A stretch of DNA of 64,000 nt from Thermohalobaculum xanthum (GCF_016623495.1 NZ_JAEHHL010000001.1:682001-746000), one strand, 5' to 3'. Shown: positions 1 to 8,902, counted from the stretch's first letter. Notes: generated from the sequence alone by a model not told the origin. Program-made: numbers and translations.

Positions 1-435
1 GTTCCGCAACTCGGCCGTCACATCGAGCGCGATCTCCTGTGCGATGTCGCGCGACACGGCCCGTCGTCCGGCGGCGACCGCGGCGACCACTTCCAGCATC
101 TCGTCCGGGGGGCTGCTCTTCGTTGCATAGCCGAGCGCGCCCGCTTCGAGCGACTTGAGGGCGAAGGCGGCTCCCTGATGCATCGAGATGACCGCGATCC
201 GCGCGTCGCGCTGGCGCGCGAGGATCGCCCGCACCGCTTCGAGACCGCCCGCCCCCGGCATGGAGATGTCCATCAGCACGAGGTCGGGACGATGCGCCAG
301 GAAGGCCGCAAGCGCGCCCCGCGTGTCGGCTGCCTCGGCGATGACGCGAAAGCCGGGGCGGCCATCGAGCAAACGACGATAGCCCGCCCGCACGACAGGG
401 TGATCATCGACCAGCAATATCGCGGCCGTATCCAG
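1..435 (-). CDS. NarL/FixJ-type response regulator, receiver domain (partial, cut by window edge)
   Basis: The reverse strand reads as an open frame of 145 codons to the window edge with a typical CheY-like receiver: acidic pair at residues 10-11 (LLVDDHPVVR), phospho-acceptor Asp near residue 56 (LVLMDISMPG), a Ser near 84 and the conserved Lys near 106 (GYATKSS). The linker after it resembles those of LuxR-class regulators, so a DNA-binding HTH should follow outside the window. There is no ATG: an in-frame TGA lies directly before a CTG codon at 433-435, which has a GGGAGGG ribosome-binding site 4 bases upstream. A TTG at 415-417 is the alternative start. Family call is firm; target genes are unknown. 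Confidence 0.8.
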   Translation of the reverse strand, partial: MDTAAILLVDDHPVVRAGYRRLLDGRPGFRVIAEAADTRGALAAFLAHRPDLVLMDISMPGAGGLEAVRAILARQRDARIAVISMHQGAAFALKSLEAGALGYATKSSPPDEMLEVVAAVAAGRRAVSRDIAQEIALDVTAELRN

Positions 436-490
436 TCAGCCCTCCCTGTGCCAGATACCGATCCGGAACACGATAACCGGGCCCGTGGCT

Positions 491-800
491 GGCTGCCCCC
501 CATTGGCGGCTCCAGCGTGAATGTTAGTGGATGATTGCGTCTTCGGCCATGCGAACTGACGCGGCCGTTGCGGGCGACAGCGCAATTTCGGGAAACCGGA
601 CCTTCGGAGCCGGTATGCGCCAGCCCGGAGCGGAGTACGGTCGGATGGCGTTACAGTGCCGCCGCCAAGCCTCGGTCCGGACCAGTGACGGGGTGAAGTC
701 CACACTTTCAGCTCGGCTGGCACTACGGGTGGATCCGTGTAACGGGCGCGGGCCGACGATTTTCCGAAACCGCTGATACTTTGAGGAATGGGAGCAGCAC
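491..800 (-). pseudogene. Decayed IS3-family transposase C-terminus and element end
   Basis: On the minus strand a frame ending with TAA at 524-526 contains EAWRRHCNAIRPYSAPGW followed by a Pro-rich tail ending in IIH-stop. This matches the C-terminal end of IS3-type (OrfB) integrase-core transposases, where W-R-x-x-Y-N-x-x-R-P-H-S-x-L-G is usual. Here Y is C and H is Y. The bases after the stop (about 491-526) resemble the right end of such elements. The upstream two thirds of the transposase, including the DDE residues, are absent. The rest of 436-862 shows no intact gene. Identification is from motif memory only. Confidence 0.6.
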
Positions 801-862
801 ATGTCCTACCTCCCACGAGGTGGATGCACTCACATGACACCGCGGCGGTAGCGATTTGCTCC

Positions 863-2017
863 CTACGAAATTCGTCCGATCACCTCGCGAGTGTGTTCAC
901 CTAACCTCGGCGGCGTGACCGGAGGTCGAACCGGCGTCTCGGACAGCTTCAAAGGCGATCCAACCAACCTCAAGCTGCCGTGGTTAGGATCAGGCACCTC
1001 GACCACCAGCCTGCGCGCCGCCACCTCGGGTGACTCCAAGGCCTCGCCGATACTACGTACCTTGCCTCCCGGCACGCCGTTGGCGCGCAGCCGCTCGATC
1101 CATTCTTCGGTCGGAGCAGCGGAGAACACCGCCTGCAAGCGAGGGATCAGCGTCTCGCGGTTCAGCACGCGCGCGCGGTTGGTCCGATAGCGGTCGTCCT
1201 CGGCCAGTTCCGGCATGCCGACCACCTCGCGGCAGAGCGTGCGGAACTGCCCATCATTGCCGACCGCGAGCGCCAGGGTGCCATCGGCCGTGTCGAAAAG
1301 CTGGTAAGGCACCACCGTCGCATGGGCATTGCCATAGCGCCGGCCGACATTGCCCGTCCCGAGATAGCCCGAGGCGATATTGGCCGTCAGCGCCACCGCC
1401 GAGTCGAAGAGGGCGATATCGAGGAACTGCCCCTGCCCCGTGCGACCGCGCGCGATCAGCGCGGCCAGGATCGCCTGAACCGCGTTCATCCCCGTCACGA
1501 GATCGGTGATCGCCACGCCATGCTTCATCGGGCTGCCGTCCGGCTCACCCGTGATCGACATGAGGCCGCTTTCCGCCTGGATGGTGAAGTCATAGCCCGG
1601 CTCGTCCGCCCGCGGGCCGGTCCGGCCATAGCCCGAGATCGCGCAGTAGATGAGCCGCGGATTCACCGTGCGCAGCTGCTCGTAACCGAGGCCGAACCGC
1701 TCGAGCGTGCCGCGGCGGAAGTTCTCGACGAGGATGTCGGCCTCCTTCGCCAGCGCCAGCGCGGCGGCACGGCCCTCGTCGGTTTTCAGGTCCAGCGCGA
1801 CCGATTTCTTCGAGTGGTTGCAGCACTGAAAATAGGTCGACTCGCCGCCGATCTCGGGCGGCATCCAGCCCCGCGTGTCGTCGCCCCGCTCGGGCGGCTC
1901 GATCTTCCAGACCTCGGCCCCCAGATCGGCCAGGGTCTGTGTGCACCACGGCCCGGCCAGCACGCGCGAGAGATCGAGAACCCGGATTCCTTCCAACGCC
2001 ATCATCGCGGGCCTCAT
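863..2017 (-). CDS. CaiB/BaiF family (class III) CoA-transferase
   Basis: A 384-residue protein of the size usual for the family. The N-terminal GIRVLDLSRVLAGP and LGAEVWKIEPP are class III CoA-transferase signatures. The segment DEPGYDFTIQAESGL carries the conserved Asp (about residue 143) that forms the acyl-enzyme anhydride. It would move CoA from a donor thioester to a free carboxylic acid in the cytoplasm. Its ATG overlaps the stop of the SDR gene by ATGA, and it is the last gene of an operon that starts at 11584. A second, divergent paralogue lies two genes upstream. The acid substrate cannot be read from the sequence. Confidence 0.88.
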   Translation of the reverse strand: MRPAMMALEGIRVLDLSRVLAGPWCTQTLADLGAEVWKIEPPERGDDTRGWMPPEIGGESTYFQCCNHSKKSVALDLKTDEGRAAALALAKEADILVENFRRGTLERFGLGYEQLRTVNPRLIYCAISGYGRTGPRADEPGYDFTIQAESGLMSITGEPDGSPMKHGVAITDLVTGMNAVQAILAALIARGRTGQGQFLDIALFDSAVALTANIASGYLGTGNVGRRYGNAHATVVPYQLFDTADGTLALAVGNDGQFRTLCREVVGMPELAEDDRYRTNRARVLNRETLIPRLQAVFSAAPTEEWIERLRANGVPGGKVRSIGEALESPEVAARRLVVEVPDPNHGSLRLVGSPLKLSETPVRPPVTPPRLGEHTREVIGRIS

Positions 2018-2811
2018 GCCGACAGCATGTGGAGACCGGCGCCCAGATGCGCGGCGCCGTCGATCTGGATCAGCTGGCCGGTCATCAGCCGACCAGCCGA
2101 ACTAGCGAGAAAGGCCACCAGTTCGGCCACGTCCTCGGGCGGCGTCGGCTCGCCCATCGGCGTCGCCGCGACCAGGTTGTCGAGCAGCTGGCGCGCCGCC
2201 TCGTCCGCCAGGCCAGATGTGACGACGGTTCCCGGCCCGATGCAGTTCAGCCGGATCCCGTCCTTCGCCCATTCGAGCGCCAGCGTCCGGGTCATACCCA
2301 GGACCCCCGCCCGCGCGGCGATGGAATGGGCAAGCCCCATGCCGCCCCTGTCGACGCCCGAGAGAGAGATGCTGACCACCGCACCCTTGCGCGCCTTCAG
2401 ATACGGATAGGCTGCCTTCGTCACCGCGAAGACCGCGTTCAGGTTCAGATCGATGACCGAGTTCCAGCCCTTCTGGCTGATACCAGTTGCAGGGGCGAAG
2501 AACTGGCCGCCCGCATTGTTGACGAGCAGGTCGAGCCCGCCCTCGCCCGCTTCGGCCACGATGGCCTCGATCGCGTCGGTGTCGCGGACATTGCAGGTGC
2601 GGAAGTCGAAGCCACCCGGCAACCCCGCCGCCAATTCCGCCGTGTCGGCCAGTGGCGCCTCGCGGCGGGCTACGCCCGTCACCGACATGCCAAGCGCGCA
2701 GAGCCTAAGCGAGATCGCCCGCCCGATCCCGGTACCGGCCCCGGTGACCAGCGCCCTCGCGCCGCCGAACAGGCCATCGCGCAGCACCTCGGGATTGGTT
2801 GGCTCGGTCAT
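2014..2811 (-). CDS. SDR oxidoreductase resembling peroxisomal enoyl-CoA reductase/2,4-dienoyl-CoA reductase
   Basis: A 265-residue short-chain dehydrogenase. It has the Rossmann motif TGAGTGIG (about residues 23-30), NNAGGQFFAPA, and a C-terminal GQLIQIDGAAH. The usual YxxxK catalytic pair is missing: the aligned segment is AHSIAARAGV, with Ser and Arg at those positions. This HSxAARAGV pattern and the NNAGGQF segment are what I recall from PECR/DECR2-type acyl-CoA reductases, so an NADPH-dependent enoyl- or dienoyl-CoA reduction is likely. Start chosen at ATG 2811, which has GGAG 7 bases upstream and lies 4 bases after the preceding stop. Confidence 0.8.
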   Translation of the reverse strand: MTEPTNPEVLRDGLFGGARALVTGAGTGIGRAISLRLCALGMSVTGVARREAPLADTAELAAGLPGGFDFRTCNVRDTDAIEAIVAEAGEGGLDLLVNNAGGQFFAPATGISQKGWNSVIDLNLNAVFAVTKAAYPYLKARKGAVVSISLSGVDRGGMGLAHSIAARAGVLGMTRTLALEWAKDGIRLNCIGPGTVVTSGLADEAARQLLDNLVAATPMGEPTPPEDVAELVAFLASSAGRLMTGQLIQIDGAAHLGAGLHMLSA

Positions 2812-2815
2812 GAGA

Positions 2816-3901
2816 TCAGCTCCTGTTCGATTTCGCGGCGCCGAGGTCCGGCGCGGGGCGGCGAGGCAGTCGTTCGCCGGAGAAGAGGGCGGGAAAGGCC
2901 GGGACATGCTCGCCGCTCGGCAGACGGGTCGTGACGGCGTCCGGGCGCAGCGCGCGGATTGCCTCGATCGCCTCGGCCGGCGCGCGGACCGCGCCTGCAG
3001 GGATGCCGAGGCGCGCCATCTCGGCCAGCACCTCGTCGCGCGGGCGGGCCGAGGTCCAGGCTTCGACCTGGGCATCGAACTCGGCGGCGCGGGCGAGGCG
3101 TTCGGAATAGCCGGCCTCCTCGCCGCCGACCACCGGCCTCAGCTTTGCCCAGAAGGGATCGAGCCCGGCATAGATGTAGCAATGACCGTCCGCGCAGGCG
3201 TAGACGTTCGAGGGAGCCGCCGCCCTGTCGCGGTTTCCCGCTGGGGCCTCGAGCCTGCCGCCCTCGCTGGCGATGATCGCGGCTGGGCCCAGCATGACCG
3301 CGGCGGCAACCTCCATCATCGAGACATCGACCGTGACCCCGCCCGCGCGCTTGCGGTCGGCGAGCGCCATGGCCGTCGAGATTCCGGCGAAGAGGCCCGA
3401 GAAGAAATCCACGGGCCACGAGGTCGAGACCCGCGGCGTGCCGTCCTCGGCCCCATTGAGCGCGGCGAATCCGCTCTCGCACTGTGCGATGGTGTCCATG
3501 CAGGTGCGCCCGTCCTGCTGGCCGAAGCCCGAGACCAGCGTGACGACCAGATCTGGAAAGTTCCGGCGCAGGGCCTCGGCGTCGAGACCGAGCCGCGCCA
3601 GGGTCGCGGGCGCGATGTTGCAGACCAGCGCATCGGCCGAGCCAAGCAGCCGGTCGAGTTCCGCGCGCCCGCCCTCGGCGCCGATGTCGAGCACCTGACT
3701 GGCCTTCGAGGTGTTGAAGCAGCGGAAATAGCCGCTGCCGAACTCGGTGCCGACCAGCGCGCGCGTGCCGTCGCCGCGCGCCGGCTCGATCTTGATCACC
3801 TCGGCGCCGAAATCGGCCAGAAGCTGCGCGGCAGTCGGACCGGCGATGAACTGCGACAACTCGACCACGCGGCAACCGGCTAGGGGCTGGGGAACCGGCA
3901 T
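2816..3901 (-). CDS. CaiB/BaiF family CoA-transferase, second paralogue
   Basis: 361 residues, with GCRVVELSQFIAGP and FGAEVIKIEPARGD at the N-terminus, diagnostic of class III CoA-transferases. In the region where the catalytic Asp falls it reads CMDTIAQCESGF. It is only loosely similar to the copy at 863-2017, so the two may act on different intermediates or form a heteromer. Start at ATG 3901 is preceded by GGAG and lies 5 bases after the ligase stop. Two CoA-transferases plus a ligase in one operon suggest several carboxylates are activated along one pathway. Confidence 0.85.
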   Translation of the reverse strand: MPVPQPLAGCRVVELSQFIAGPTAAQLLADFGAEVIKIEPARGDGTRALVGTEFGSGYFRCFNTSKASQVLDIGAEGGRAELDRLLGSADALVCNIAPATLARLGLDAEALRRNFPDLVVTLVSGFGQQDGRTCMDTIAQCESGFAALNGAEDGTPRVSTSWPVDFFSGLFAGISTAMALADRKRAGGVTVDVSMMEVAAAVMLGPAAIIASEGGRLEAPAGNRDRAAAPSNVYACADGHCYIYAGLDPFWAKLRPVVGGEEAGYSERLARAAEFDAQVEAWTSARPRDEVLAEMARLGIPAGAVRAPAEAIEAIRALRPDAVTTRLPSGEHVPAFPALFSGERLPRRPAPDLGAAKSNRS

Positions 3902-3906
3902 CCGGC

Positions 3907-5241
3907 CTACTCCTTCACGACGCGCTTGGCCTTGTGGACGGTGCGGGGCAGCGAGCCGGGCGCCAGCACCTCGATCTCGAAGCGCACGCTCAGCTTGTCG
4001 CGCAGGAGGGTGCCAAGCGATTGCCGCACGCCCTCGATATCTCCGCTCGCCGCCTCGACCCGCAGTCCGACGCCCCTCAGCATCCCCGTGTTGGGGTCCT
4101 TCATCTCGTCGCGGACGACGAGGACATACTCGTTCGTGGTGTCGGGATGAGCGCGCACGATGTCTTCGACCGCGGTCGGGAAGAGGTTGACGCCCCGCAC
4201 GATCAACATGTCGTCGGCCCGCCCGAGCACGCCGCCCGGCAACCGGGCATGGGTCCGCCCGTCGGGCGCCACGCTGCTGTCGCGCACCACCACGTCGCCG
4301 GTCCACCAGCGCACCAGCGGGCAGGCCTGCTTGTCGAGATGGGTCAGCACCAGCACCCCGCGCTCGCCATCGGCGACCGGCTCGTTGGTCTCGGGGTCGA
4401 GGATCTCGACATAGACGAAGTCCTCGGCCAGCGTCGGGCCGAGCTGCAGCGCCGTGTCCCAGCCGATCGGCTGAGCTTCGAGCGCGCCATAGCAGTCGAA
4501 CATCTTCGCGCCCCAGAGGCGCTCGAGCCGCTCGCGCGTGCCCGGCACGCTCGCGCCCGGCTCGCCGCCCACCATCACCATCTCGACGGACGAATTCGGC
4601 AGGTCGACGCCCATCTCGATCGCCGCCTCGGCGATATGCGCCATGAACGAGGGCGTGCCGATCACCGCGCGCGGGCGATATTCGACTATGGTCTCGACCT
4701 GACGCCTTGTGTCGACCGAGCCGCCGGGGATGACCATCGCGCCCAGATGCTGCGCCGCGAGCGAGGCGCCGAGCCCGCCCACGAACCAGGAATAGCCAAA
4801 CATGCAGTGGAAGATGTCGCCGCGCCGCAGGCCCTGCGCGTAGAGATACCGCGCATAGACATCCGACCACCGCCGGATATCGGAATGCGACCAGAGCACC
4901 GGCGCCGGGCGCGACGTGGTGCCGGACGAGAAATGCACCCGCGCCGCATCGGCCATGTCGATCGCGCGAAAGGTGCCGAAGGGCGGATCGGCCGCGAGAC
5001 CCGCCACATAGTCCGCCTTTCGGGTCAGGGGCAGCGCGCGCAGGTCAGCAAGGCTCCGCAGGTCGCCCGGCGCAAAGCCCGCCGTCCGGAACACCTCGCG
5101 ATAATGCCCGCTGGTCTGCCCGACGCGCTCGAGCTGCCGGCGGAGCGCGTCGAGCTGGAAGGCCTCGATCCGGTCGCGCGACCAGAGCTCGATCTCGTCC
5201 CAGACCTCGGCCGAGTGGGGGGCCTTCACGGCAGGCATCAT
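3907..5241 (-). CDS. Phenylacetate-CoA ligase (PaaK)-like acyl-adenylate-forming enzyme
   Basis: 444 residues of the ANL superfamily. It has the P-loop-like ATP motif FSSGTTSRP near residues 104-112, the A5-type segment CYGALEAQPIGWD, a core-motif WWTGDVV, and a hinge GRADDMLIVRGVNLFP followed by the small C-terminal domain. These are features of the PaaK subgroup, which activates aromatic or cyclic acids to CoA thioesters using ATP. ATG 5241 (ATGATGA overlap with the TetR stop) has GGAGCAAG upstream. It probably performs the first activation of the acid imported by the adjacent Liv-type transporter. The substrate is unknown and need not be phenylacetate. Confidence 0.85.
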   Translation of the reverse strand: MMPAVKAPHSAEVWDEIELWSRDRIEAFQLDALRRQLERVGQTSGHYREVFRTAGFAPGDLRSLADLRALPLTRKADYVAGLAADPPFGTFRAIDMADAARVHFSSGTTSRPAPVLWSHSDIRRWSDVYARYLYAQGLRRGDIFHCMFGYSWFVGGLGASLAAQHLGAMVIPGGSVDTRRQVETIVEYRPRAVIGTPSFMAHIAEAAIEMGVDLPNSSVEMVMVGGEPGASVPGTRERLERLWGAKMFDCYGALEAQPIGWDTALQLGPTLAEDFVYVEILDPETNEPVADGERGVLVLTHLDKQACPLVRWWTGDVVVRDSSVAPDGRTHARLPGGVLGRADDMLIVRGVNLFPTAVEDIVRAHPDTTNEYVLVVRDEMKDPNTGMLRGVGLRVEAASGDIEGVRQSLGTLLRDKLSVRFEIEVLAPGSLPRTVHKAKRVVKE

Positions 5242-5879
5242 CGTTCTTGCTCCTTCAGGATTCCGCGCATGGCAAAGCCGGTGAGGTTCTCGGCGATGGC
5301 CTCGAGGTCCTCCTCGGTCTGCAGGCGGCGGGGGCGATACCAGATGGTCAGCCAGTTGAGCGCCCCGAAGAACGGCTTCGACAGCATGCGCGCCGGCAGG
5401 TCGACGAAGACCCCCTGGCGCGTGCCCTCGTCGATCACCTCGCAGAACATCTGCTCGTAGTCGTCGCGCAGCCGCACGATGTCGCGCATCGCCTTGGTGT
5501 GGCGCGTGCCGGTCGAGCTGATCACATGCGTCTCGAGACCCTGCACCGAGACCTTCTGCATCGGCAGGTCGTGGAGCAGGATGTCGACATGGGCGCGCGC
5601 CATCCGCTCGAGCCGTTCGCGCGGCGTGCCGCCCCCGCGTGCGATCGGCTCGATCAGGTCGATCAGCTTCTGCATCGCGTTGATCTGCACGTCGAAATAG
5701 ATCTCGGCCTTCGAGCCGTACCAGTGATAGACGCGCCCCTTGGTCGCCCCCATCCGCTCGGCGATCGCGTCGATCGAGGTCGCGCGATAGCCGAGATCCA
5801 TGAAGAGCTCTGCCGCCGCGCGGATGATCTCGCGGCGAGGGGCGTCGTCTTCGATCGGCGTGGCCCTGGTCTTGGTCAT
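5238..5879 (-). CDS. TetR/AcrR family transcriptional regulator
   Basis: 213 residues with an N-terminal TetR helix-turn-helix: AAELFMDLGYRATSIDAIAERMG, then KGRVYHWYGSKAEIYFDV, ending about residue 70. The C-terminal ligand domain is typical in length for TetR proteins that bind acyl-CoAs. It lies inside the operon, overlapping the genes on both sides by 4 bases, so it is likely autoregulated. The two 16-bp palindromes at 11618-11633 and 11927-11942 inside the divergent promoters are the obvious operator candidates (inference). A CoA-thioester intermediate is the probable inducer. Confidence 0.88.
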   Translation of the reverse strand: MTKTRATPIEDDAPRREIIRAAAELFMDLGYRATSIDAIAERMGATKGRVYHWYGSKAEIYFDVQINAMQKLIDLIEPIARGGGTPRERLERMARAHVDILLHDLPMQKVSVQGLETHVISSTGTRHTKAMRDIVRLRDDYEQMFCEVIDEGTRQGVFVDLPARMLSKPFFGALNWLTIWYRPRRLQTEEDLEAIAENLTGFAMRGILKEQER

Positions 5880-7036
5880 GCAGCCTCCTCGACCTCCTTC
5901 TGGATCGCCCGGCCGAGGACGAGGCGCTGGATCTCGGAGGTCCCCTCGTAGATCTCGAGCACCCGCTGATCGCGGTAGAGCCGCTCGGCCACACAAGGTT
6001 TGCAATAGCCGAAACCGCCCCAGATCTGCACTGCCACGTCGGCTCCGCGATGCGCGACCTCCGAGCAGTAGAGCTTGGCCATCGCGCCCAGATTGGCGAC
6101 ATCGCGTCCCTGGTCATAGGCGCGCGCGGCCTCGTAGAGCATCATCCGCGCGGCCGAGATCTCGGTCGCCATGTCGGCCAGCTTGAAGGAGATGCCCTGG
6201 TTCTCGATGATCGCCTTGCCGAAGGCGCGGCGCGAGGCCGCCCGGCTGGCCGCCTCGCGATAGGCGCCGAGCGCAAGGCCCAGCGACTGCGCCGCGACCA
6301 TGATCCGCCCGACATTCAGCGTCTGGAAGGCCAACCTGAGGGCGCGGTTCGGCTCGCCCACGCGGGCCTCCTCGGGCACCACGATGTCGAGCTTGAGGTT
6401 CGAGGTCTGCGTGCCCCGCAGGCCCATCTTGTCCGAGAGCTCGTCGATCGTCGCGCCCTCGGCCTCCCTGTCGACCATGAAGGCCGAGATGCCGCGCCCG
6501 CCCGCCGCCGGGTCGGTCTTGACGAAGGTGACGTAGTAGCGCGACGCGCCGCCATTGCCGATCCAGTACTTCTCGCCTCTCAGGCGCCAGCCGTCACCCT
6601 CCTGCACGCCGGTCGCCTCGATCGCCGCGGCGTCCGAGCCGGTCGAGCGTTCCGAGAGCGCGAAGCTGGTCCCCACGCCCCTCGCCATCTCGCCGAGATA
6701 GAACTTCTTTTGATCCTCGCGCCCCGCCAGCAGCACCGGGAAAGCGCCGAGTTGCAGGGCGCAGAGGATCGCGGCCGTGGACGAGCAGCCCATGCCGACC
6801 GTCTCGACCACGGCGACGGTCTCGGTCAGGCTCGCGGCCCGGCCGCCATAGGCCTCGGGGATGAACATGCCGGCAAGGCCATGCTCCGCCATGACCTCGA
6901 TGCTCTCCCAGGGATAGCGCTGCTCGCGGTCCAGTTCCTCGGCCAGGGGCGCGAAGTGCTTCTCGGTCAGGCCTGCGGCCAACTTGCGCCAGGACGCGGC
7001 ACCGGCGTCCAGTTCGGGTTCCCAGATTACCGGCAT
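5876..7036 (-). CDS. Acyl-CoA dehydrogenase
   Basis: 386 residues with the full acyl-CoA dehydrogenase fold: FALSERSTGSDAAAIEA (FAD/substrate loop), a GRGISAFMV segment, and C-terminal LEIYEGTSEIQRLVLGR, which contains the catalytic Glu. It would introduce an alpha,beta double bond and pass electrons to ETF. ATG 7036 overlaps the LivM stop by 10 bases, and the 3' end overlaps the TetR start by ATGA. The intact catalytic Glu contrasts with the second dehydrogenase at 16665-17825. Confidence 0.9.
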   Translation of the reverse strand: MPVIWEPELDAGAASWRKLAAGLTEKHFAPLAEELDREQRYPWESIEVMAEHGLAGMFIPEAYGGRAASLTETVAVVETVGMGCSSTAAILCALQLGAFPVLLAGREDQKKFYLGEMARGVGTSFALSERSTGSDAAAIEATGVQEGDGWRLRGEKYWIGNGGASRYYVTFVKTDPAAGGRGISAFMVDREAEGATIDELSDKMGLRGTQTSNLKLDIVVPEEARVGEPNRALRLAFQTLNVGRIMVAAQSLGLALGAYREAASRAASRRAFGKAIIENQGISFKLADMATEISAARMMLYEAARAYDQGRDVANLGAMAKLYCSEVAHRGADVAVQIWGGFGYCKPCVAERLYRDQRVLEIYEGTSEIQRLVLGRAIQKEVEEAA

Positions 7037-8031
7037 TCGGTGGCTCCTTCTTCGATCTGAGTGTCCTGCTTCGCGCCTGCAGGGCCGAGCCGCGCGATCA
7101 GCGCGCGCACCGCCTCGTAGAGGCCGCCGGGCAGGAACGAGAGTGTCAGGATGAGCGCCGTCCCCAGGATGATGCGGTCGACATAACCGCCGAAGGACAT
7201 GAACTTTTCCTGCGCCAGGATCAGGGCGACCCCGATCAGCGGCGCAAAGAGCAGCCCGCGTCCCACGATGACCACGGCGGTCAGCATCAGGATCAGGAAG
7301 TAGGGGGAAAGCACGTCCGCGCTGATATAGGCGCGCTGATAGGCATAAAGCCACCCGGCCGCCGCCGTGATCGGCGCCGAGACGAGGAAGACCATCAGCC
7401 GCGTGCGCTGCGGATCAATGCCCGACATGGTGGCGAGCCGGGGGTTGAGATGGACCGTCATCGCCGCCTTGCCGAGACGCGAGCGACGGAAAGCCCGCAC
7501 GATCCAGAGCACGCCGAGCAGCATGACATAGGCGACCGGCCAGAGATCCTTGTCCGTCACCGCCCGGTACGAGGCCACCCCGAGATCGAGCTTGAAGAGC
7601 GGGATACCCGTCAGCCCGTCCGAGCCGCCGAGGAACGCCCAGTTCTCGGCCAGCGTCAGCGCGACCACGCTGACCGCATAGGTGACGAGCGAGAACACGA
7701 ACTCGCGCAGCCTGAGCGTGATGAGGCCCACCACCCCAGCCAGCAGCATTGCCACGCCGATGCTCGCCACCAGCGTTGCGATCGGCCCGAGCCCGAGGCG
7801 CACCGAAATGATCCCCGTTGCATAGGCACCTGCGGCGAAAAAAACCGGATGGGCGAGCGAGACCTCGCCAAGGTCCGAGACGATCAGATCCAGCCCGTAG
7901 GACATGACTGCGAAGATCGCGATCAGCACGAAGGCGCTGTAGACTGCGCCCGAGCCACCGAAGAGCGCGGGCAGGAAGTAGCCCGCAACGGCCAGCACGG
8001 CGAGCATGGCAACCTGAAGACCGATATTCAT
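7027..8031 (-). CDS. livM: Branched-chain amino acid-type ABC transporter permease, LivM-like
   Basis: A 334-residue, very hydrophobic protein with about 8-10 predicted membrane spans. Family landmarks include LIVSDLGEVSLAHPVFFAAGAYATG near residues 55-80, LGKAAMTVHLNPRLATMSGID (the EAA-like cytoplasmic loop) and a GRGLLFAPLIGVALI segment. It pairs with the LivH-like gene one base upstream. In catabolic islands such systems often carry aromatic or other carboxylates, so branched-chain amino acids are not assumed. Confidence 0.88.
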   Translation of the reverse strand: MNIGLQVAMLAVLAVAGYFLPALFGGSGAVYSAFVLIAIFAVMSYGLDLIVSDLGEVSLAHPVFFAAGAYATGIISVRLGLGPIATLVASIGVAMLLAGVVGLITLRLREFVFSLVTYAVSVVALTLAENWAFLGGSDGLTGIPLFKLDLGVASYRAVTDKDLWPVAYVMLLGVLWIVRAFRRSRLGKAAMTVHLNPRLATMSGIDPQRTRLMVFLVSAPITAAAGWLYAYQRAYISADVLSPYFLILMLTAVVIVGRGLLFAPLIGVALILAQEKFMSFGGYVDRIILGTALILTLSFLPGGLYEAVRALIARLGPAGAKQDTQIEEGATECR

Positions 8032-8032
8032 C

Positions 8033-8902
8033 TCAGTGCCCTCCCCCCGGCTTTGCGGCCAGCCCGCCGGGTCGCAGCACCAGGACCGCGATCAGCACCA
8101 GGAATGCCGCCGGGGTCGTGTAGGCGGGCGAGACCAGCGCGCCGAAGAACGCGGTGAAGAGCCCAAGCGAGATCCCGGCGATATAGCTGCCCCAGACGCT
8201 GCCGATCCCGCCCAGCACGACGACCACGAAGGTCATGATCACCTCGTCGAAGCCCATCGAGGTCAGGATGGGCGTGCGCGGCCCGATCATCGCACCCGCC
8301 AGCGCAACCGCCGCCCCCTGGAAGGCGAAGACGCCGAAATAGACCTTGCGCACGTCGATCCCGGCGAGGAGCGCCAGTTGCGGATCCTCGGCCACCATGC
8401 GTGCGAGCCGGCCAAGCCGCGTCCGGTCGAGCACCAGCTTCAGCGCCACGAAGACAAGGATCGTCACCACGACGATCGCCACGTCCTGCCAGGTGAACCA
8501 CAGATCGTTCCAGTAGACGTTGCGCGTCGAGAACGGCGTGTCGAGGATCTGCCCGGTCGAGCCGAAGACCAGCGCCGCGACGCCATGCAGCACATGACCA
8601 AAGCCCAACGTCACGATCATGATCGAGACAAGATCCTGCTTCAGCGTCAGCTGCAGCATGACCCGCTGCATCAGGAAGCCGACCGCGATGCCGACCAGCA
8701 TGGTGAACGGAATGGCCAGTGCATAGGGCAGGCCGAACTCTGCGATGGCTGCCCAGGTGACGAAGGCGCCCAGCATGTACATCTGGCCATGCGCGAAGTT
8801 CACCAGCCGCGCCACGCCCAGCAGCACCGTCCAGCCGATCGCGACCAGCGCAAAGCTGTGGCCGAGCACCAGCCCGTTGATGATCTGTTGTCCGACGTTC
8901 AT
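8033..8902 (-). CDS. livH: Branched-chain amino acid-type ABC transporter permease, LivH-like
   Basis: 289 residues with the LivH hallmark ARLVNFAHGQMYMLGAFV near residues 30-47. The EAA-like loop is LARMVAEDPQLALLAGIDV, and GGIGSVWGSYIAGISLGL follows near residues 230-247. About 8 membrane segments are apparent. It forms the heterodimeric channel with the LivM-like protein. Start ATG 8902 overlaps the LivF stop by 4 bases. Confidence 0.9.
   Translation of the reverse strand: MNVGQQIINGLVLGHSFALVAIGWTVLLGVARLVNFAHGQMYMLGAFVTWAAIAEFGLPYALAIPFTMLVGIAVGFLMQRVMLQLTLKQDLVSIMIVTLGFGHVLHGVAALVFGSTGQILDTPFSTRNVYWNDLWFTWQDVAIVVVTILVFVALKLVLDRTRLGRLARMVAEDPQLALLAGIDVRKVYFGVFAFQGAAVALAGAMIGPRTPILTSMGFDEVIMTFVVVVLGGIGSVWGSYIAGISLGLFTAFFGALVSPAYTTPAAFLVLIAVLVLRPGGLAAKPGGGH

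Noticed and set aside
2453-3883. Long plus-strand open frame of 476 codons opposite the SDR and CoA-transferase genes.
   Set aside because: It is antisense to two clear genes, has Arg/Gly-rich composition and no motif or ribosome-binding site; a GC-rich shadow.
2816-4870. A 684-codon minus-strand frame that could suggest one large protein fused to a CoA-transferase.
   Set aside because: Only the part from 3901 downward is the CoA-transferase. The upstream half is a shadow frame of the PaaK-like ligase, whose own reading frame is intact and motif-rich.
3907-6117. A 736-codon frame that extends the ligase upstream through the TetR and dehydrogenase region.
   Set aside because: The upstream part is a shadow of the TetR and dehydrogenase genes. 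The ligase start at 5241 has a ribosome-binding site and an ATGA overlap.
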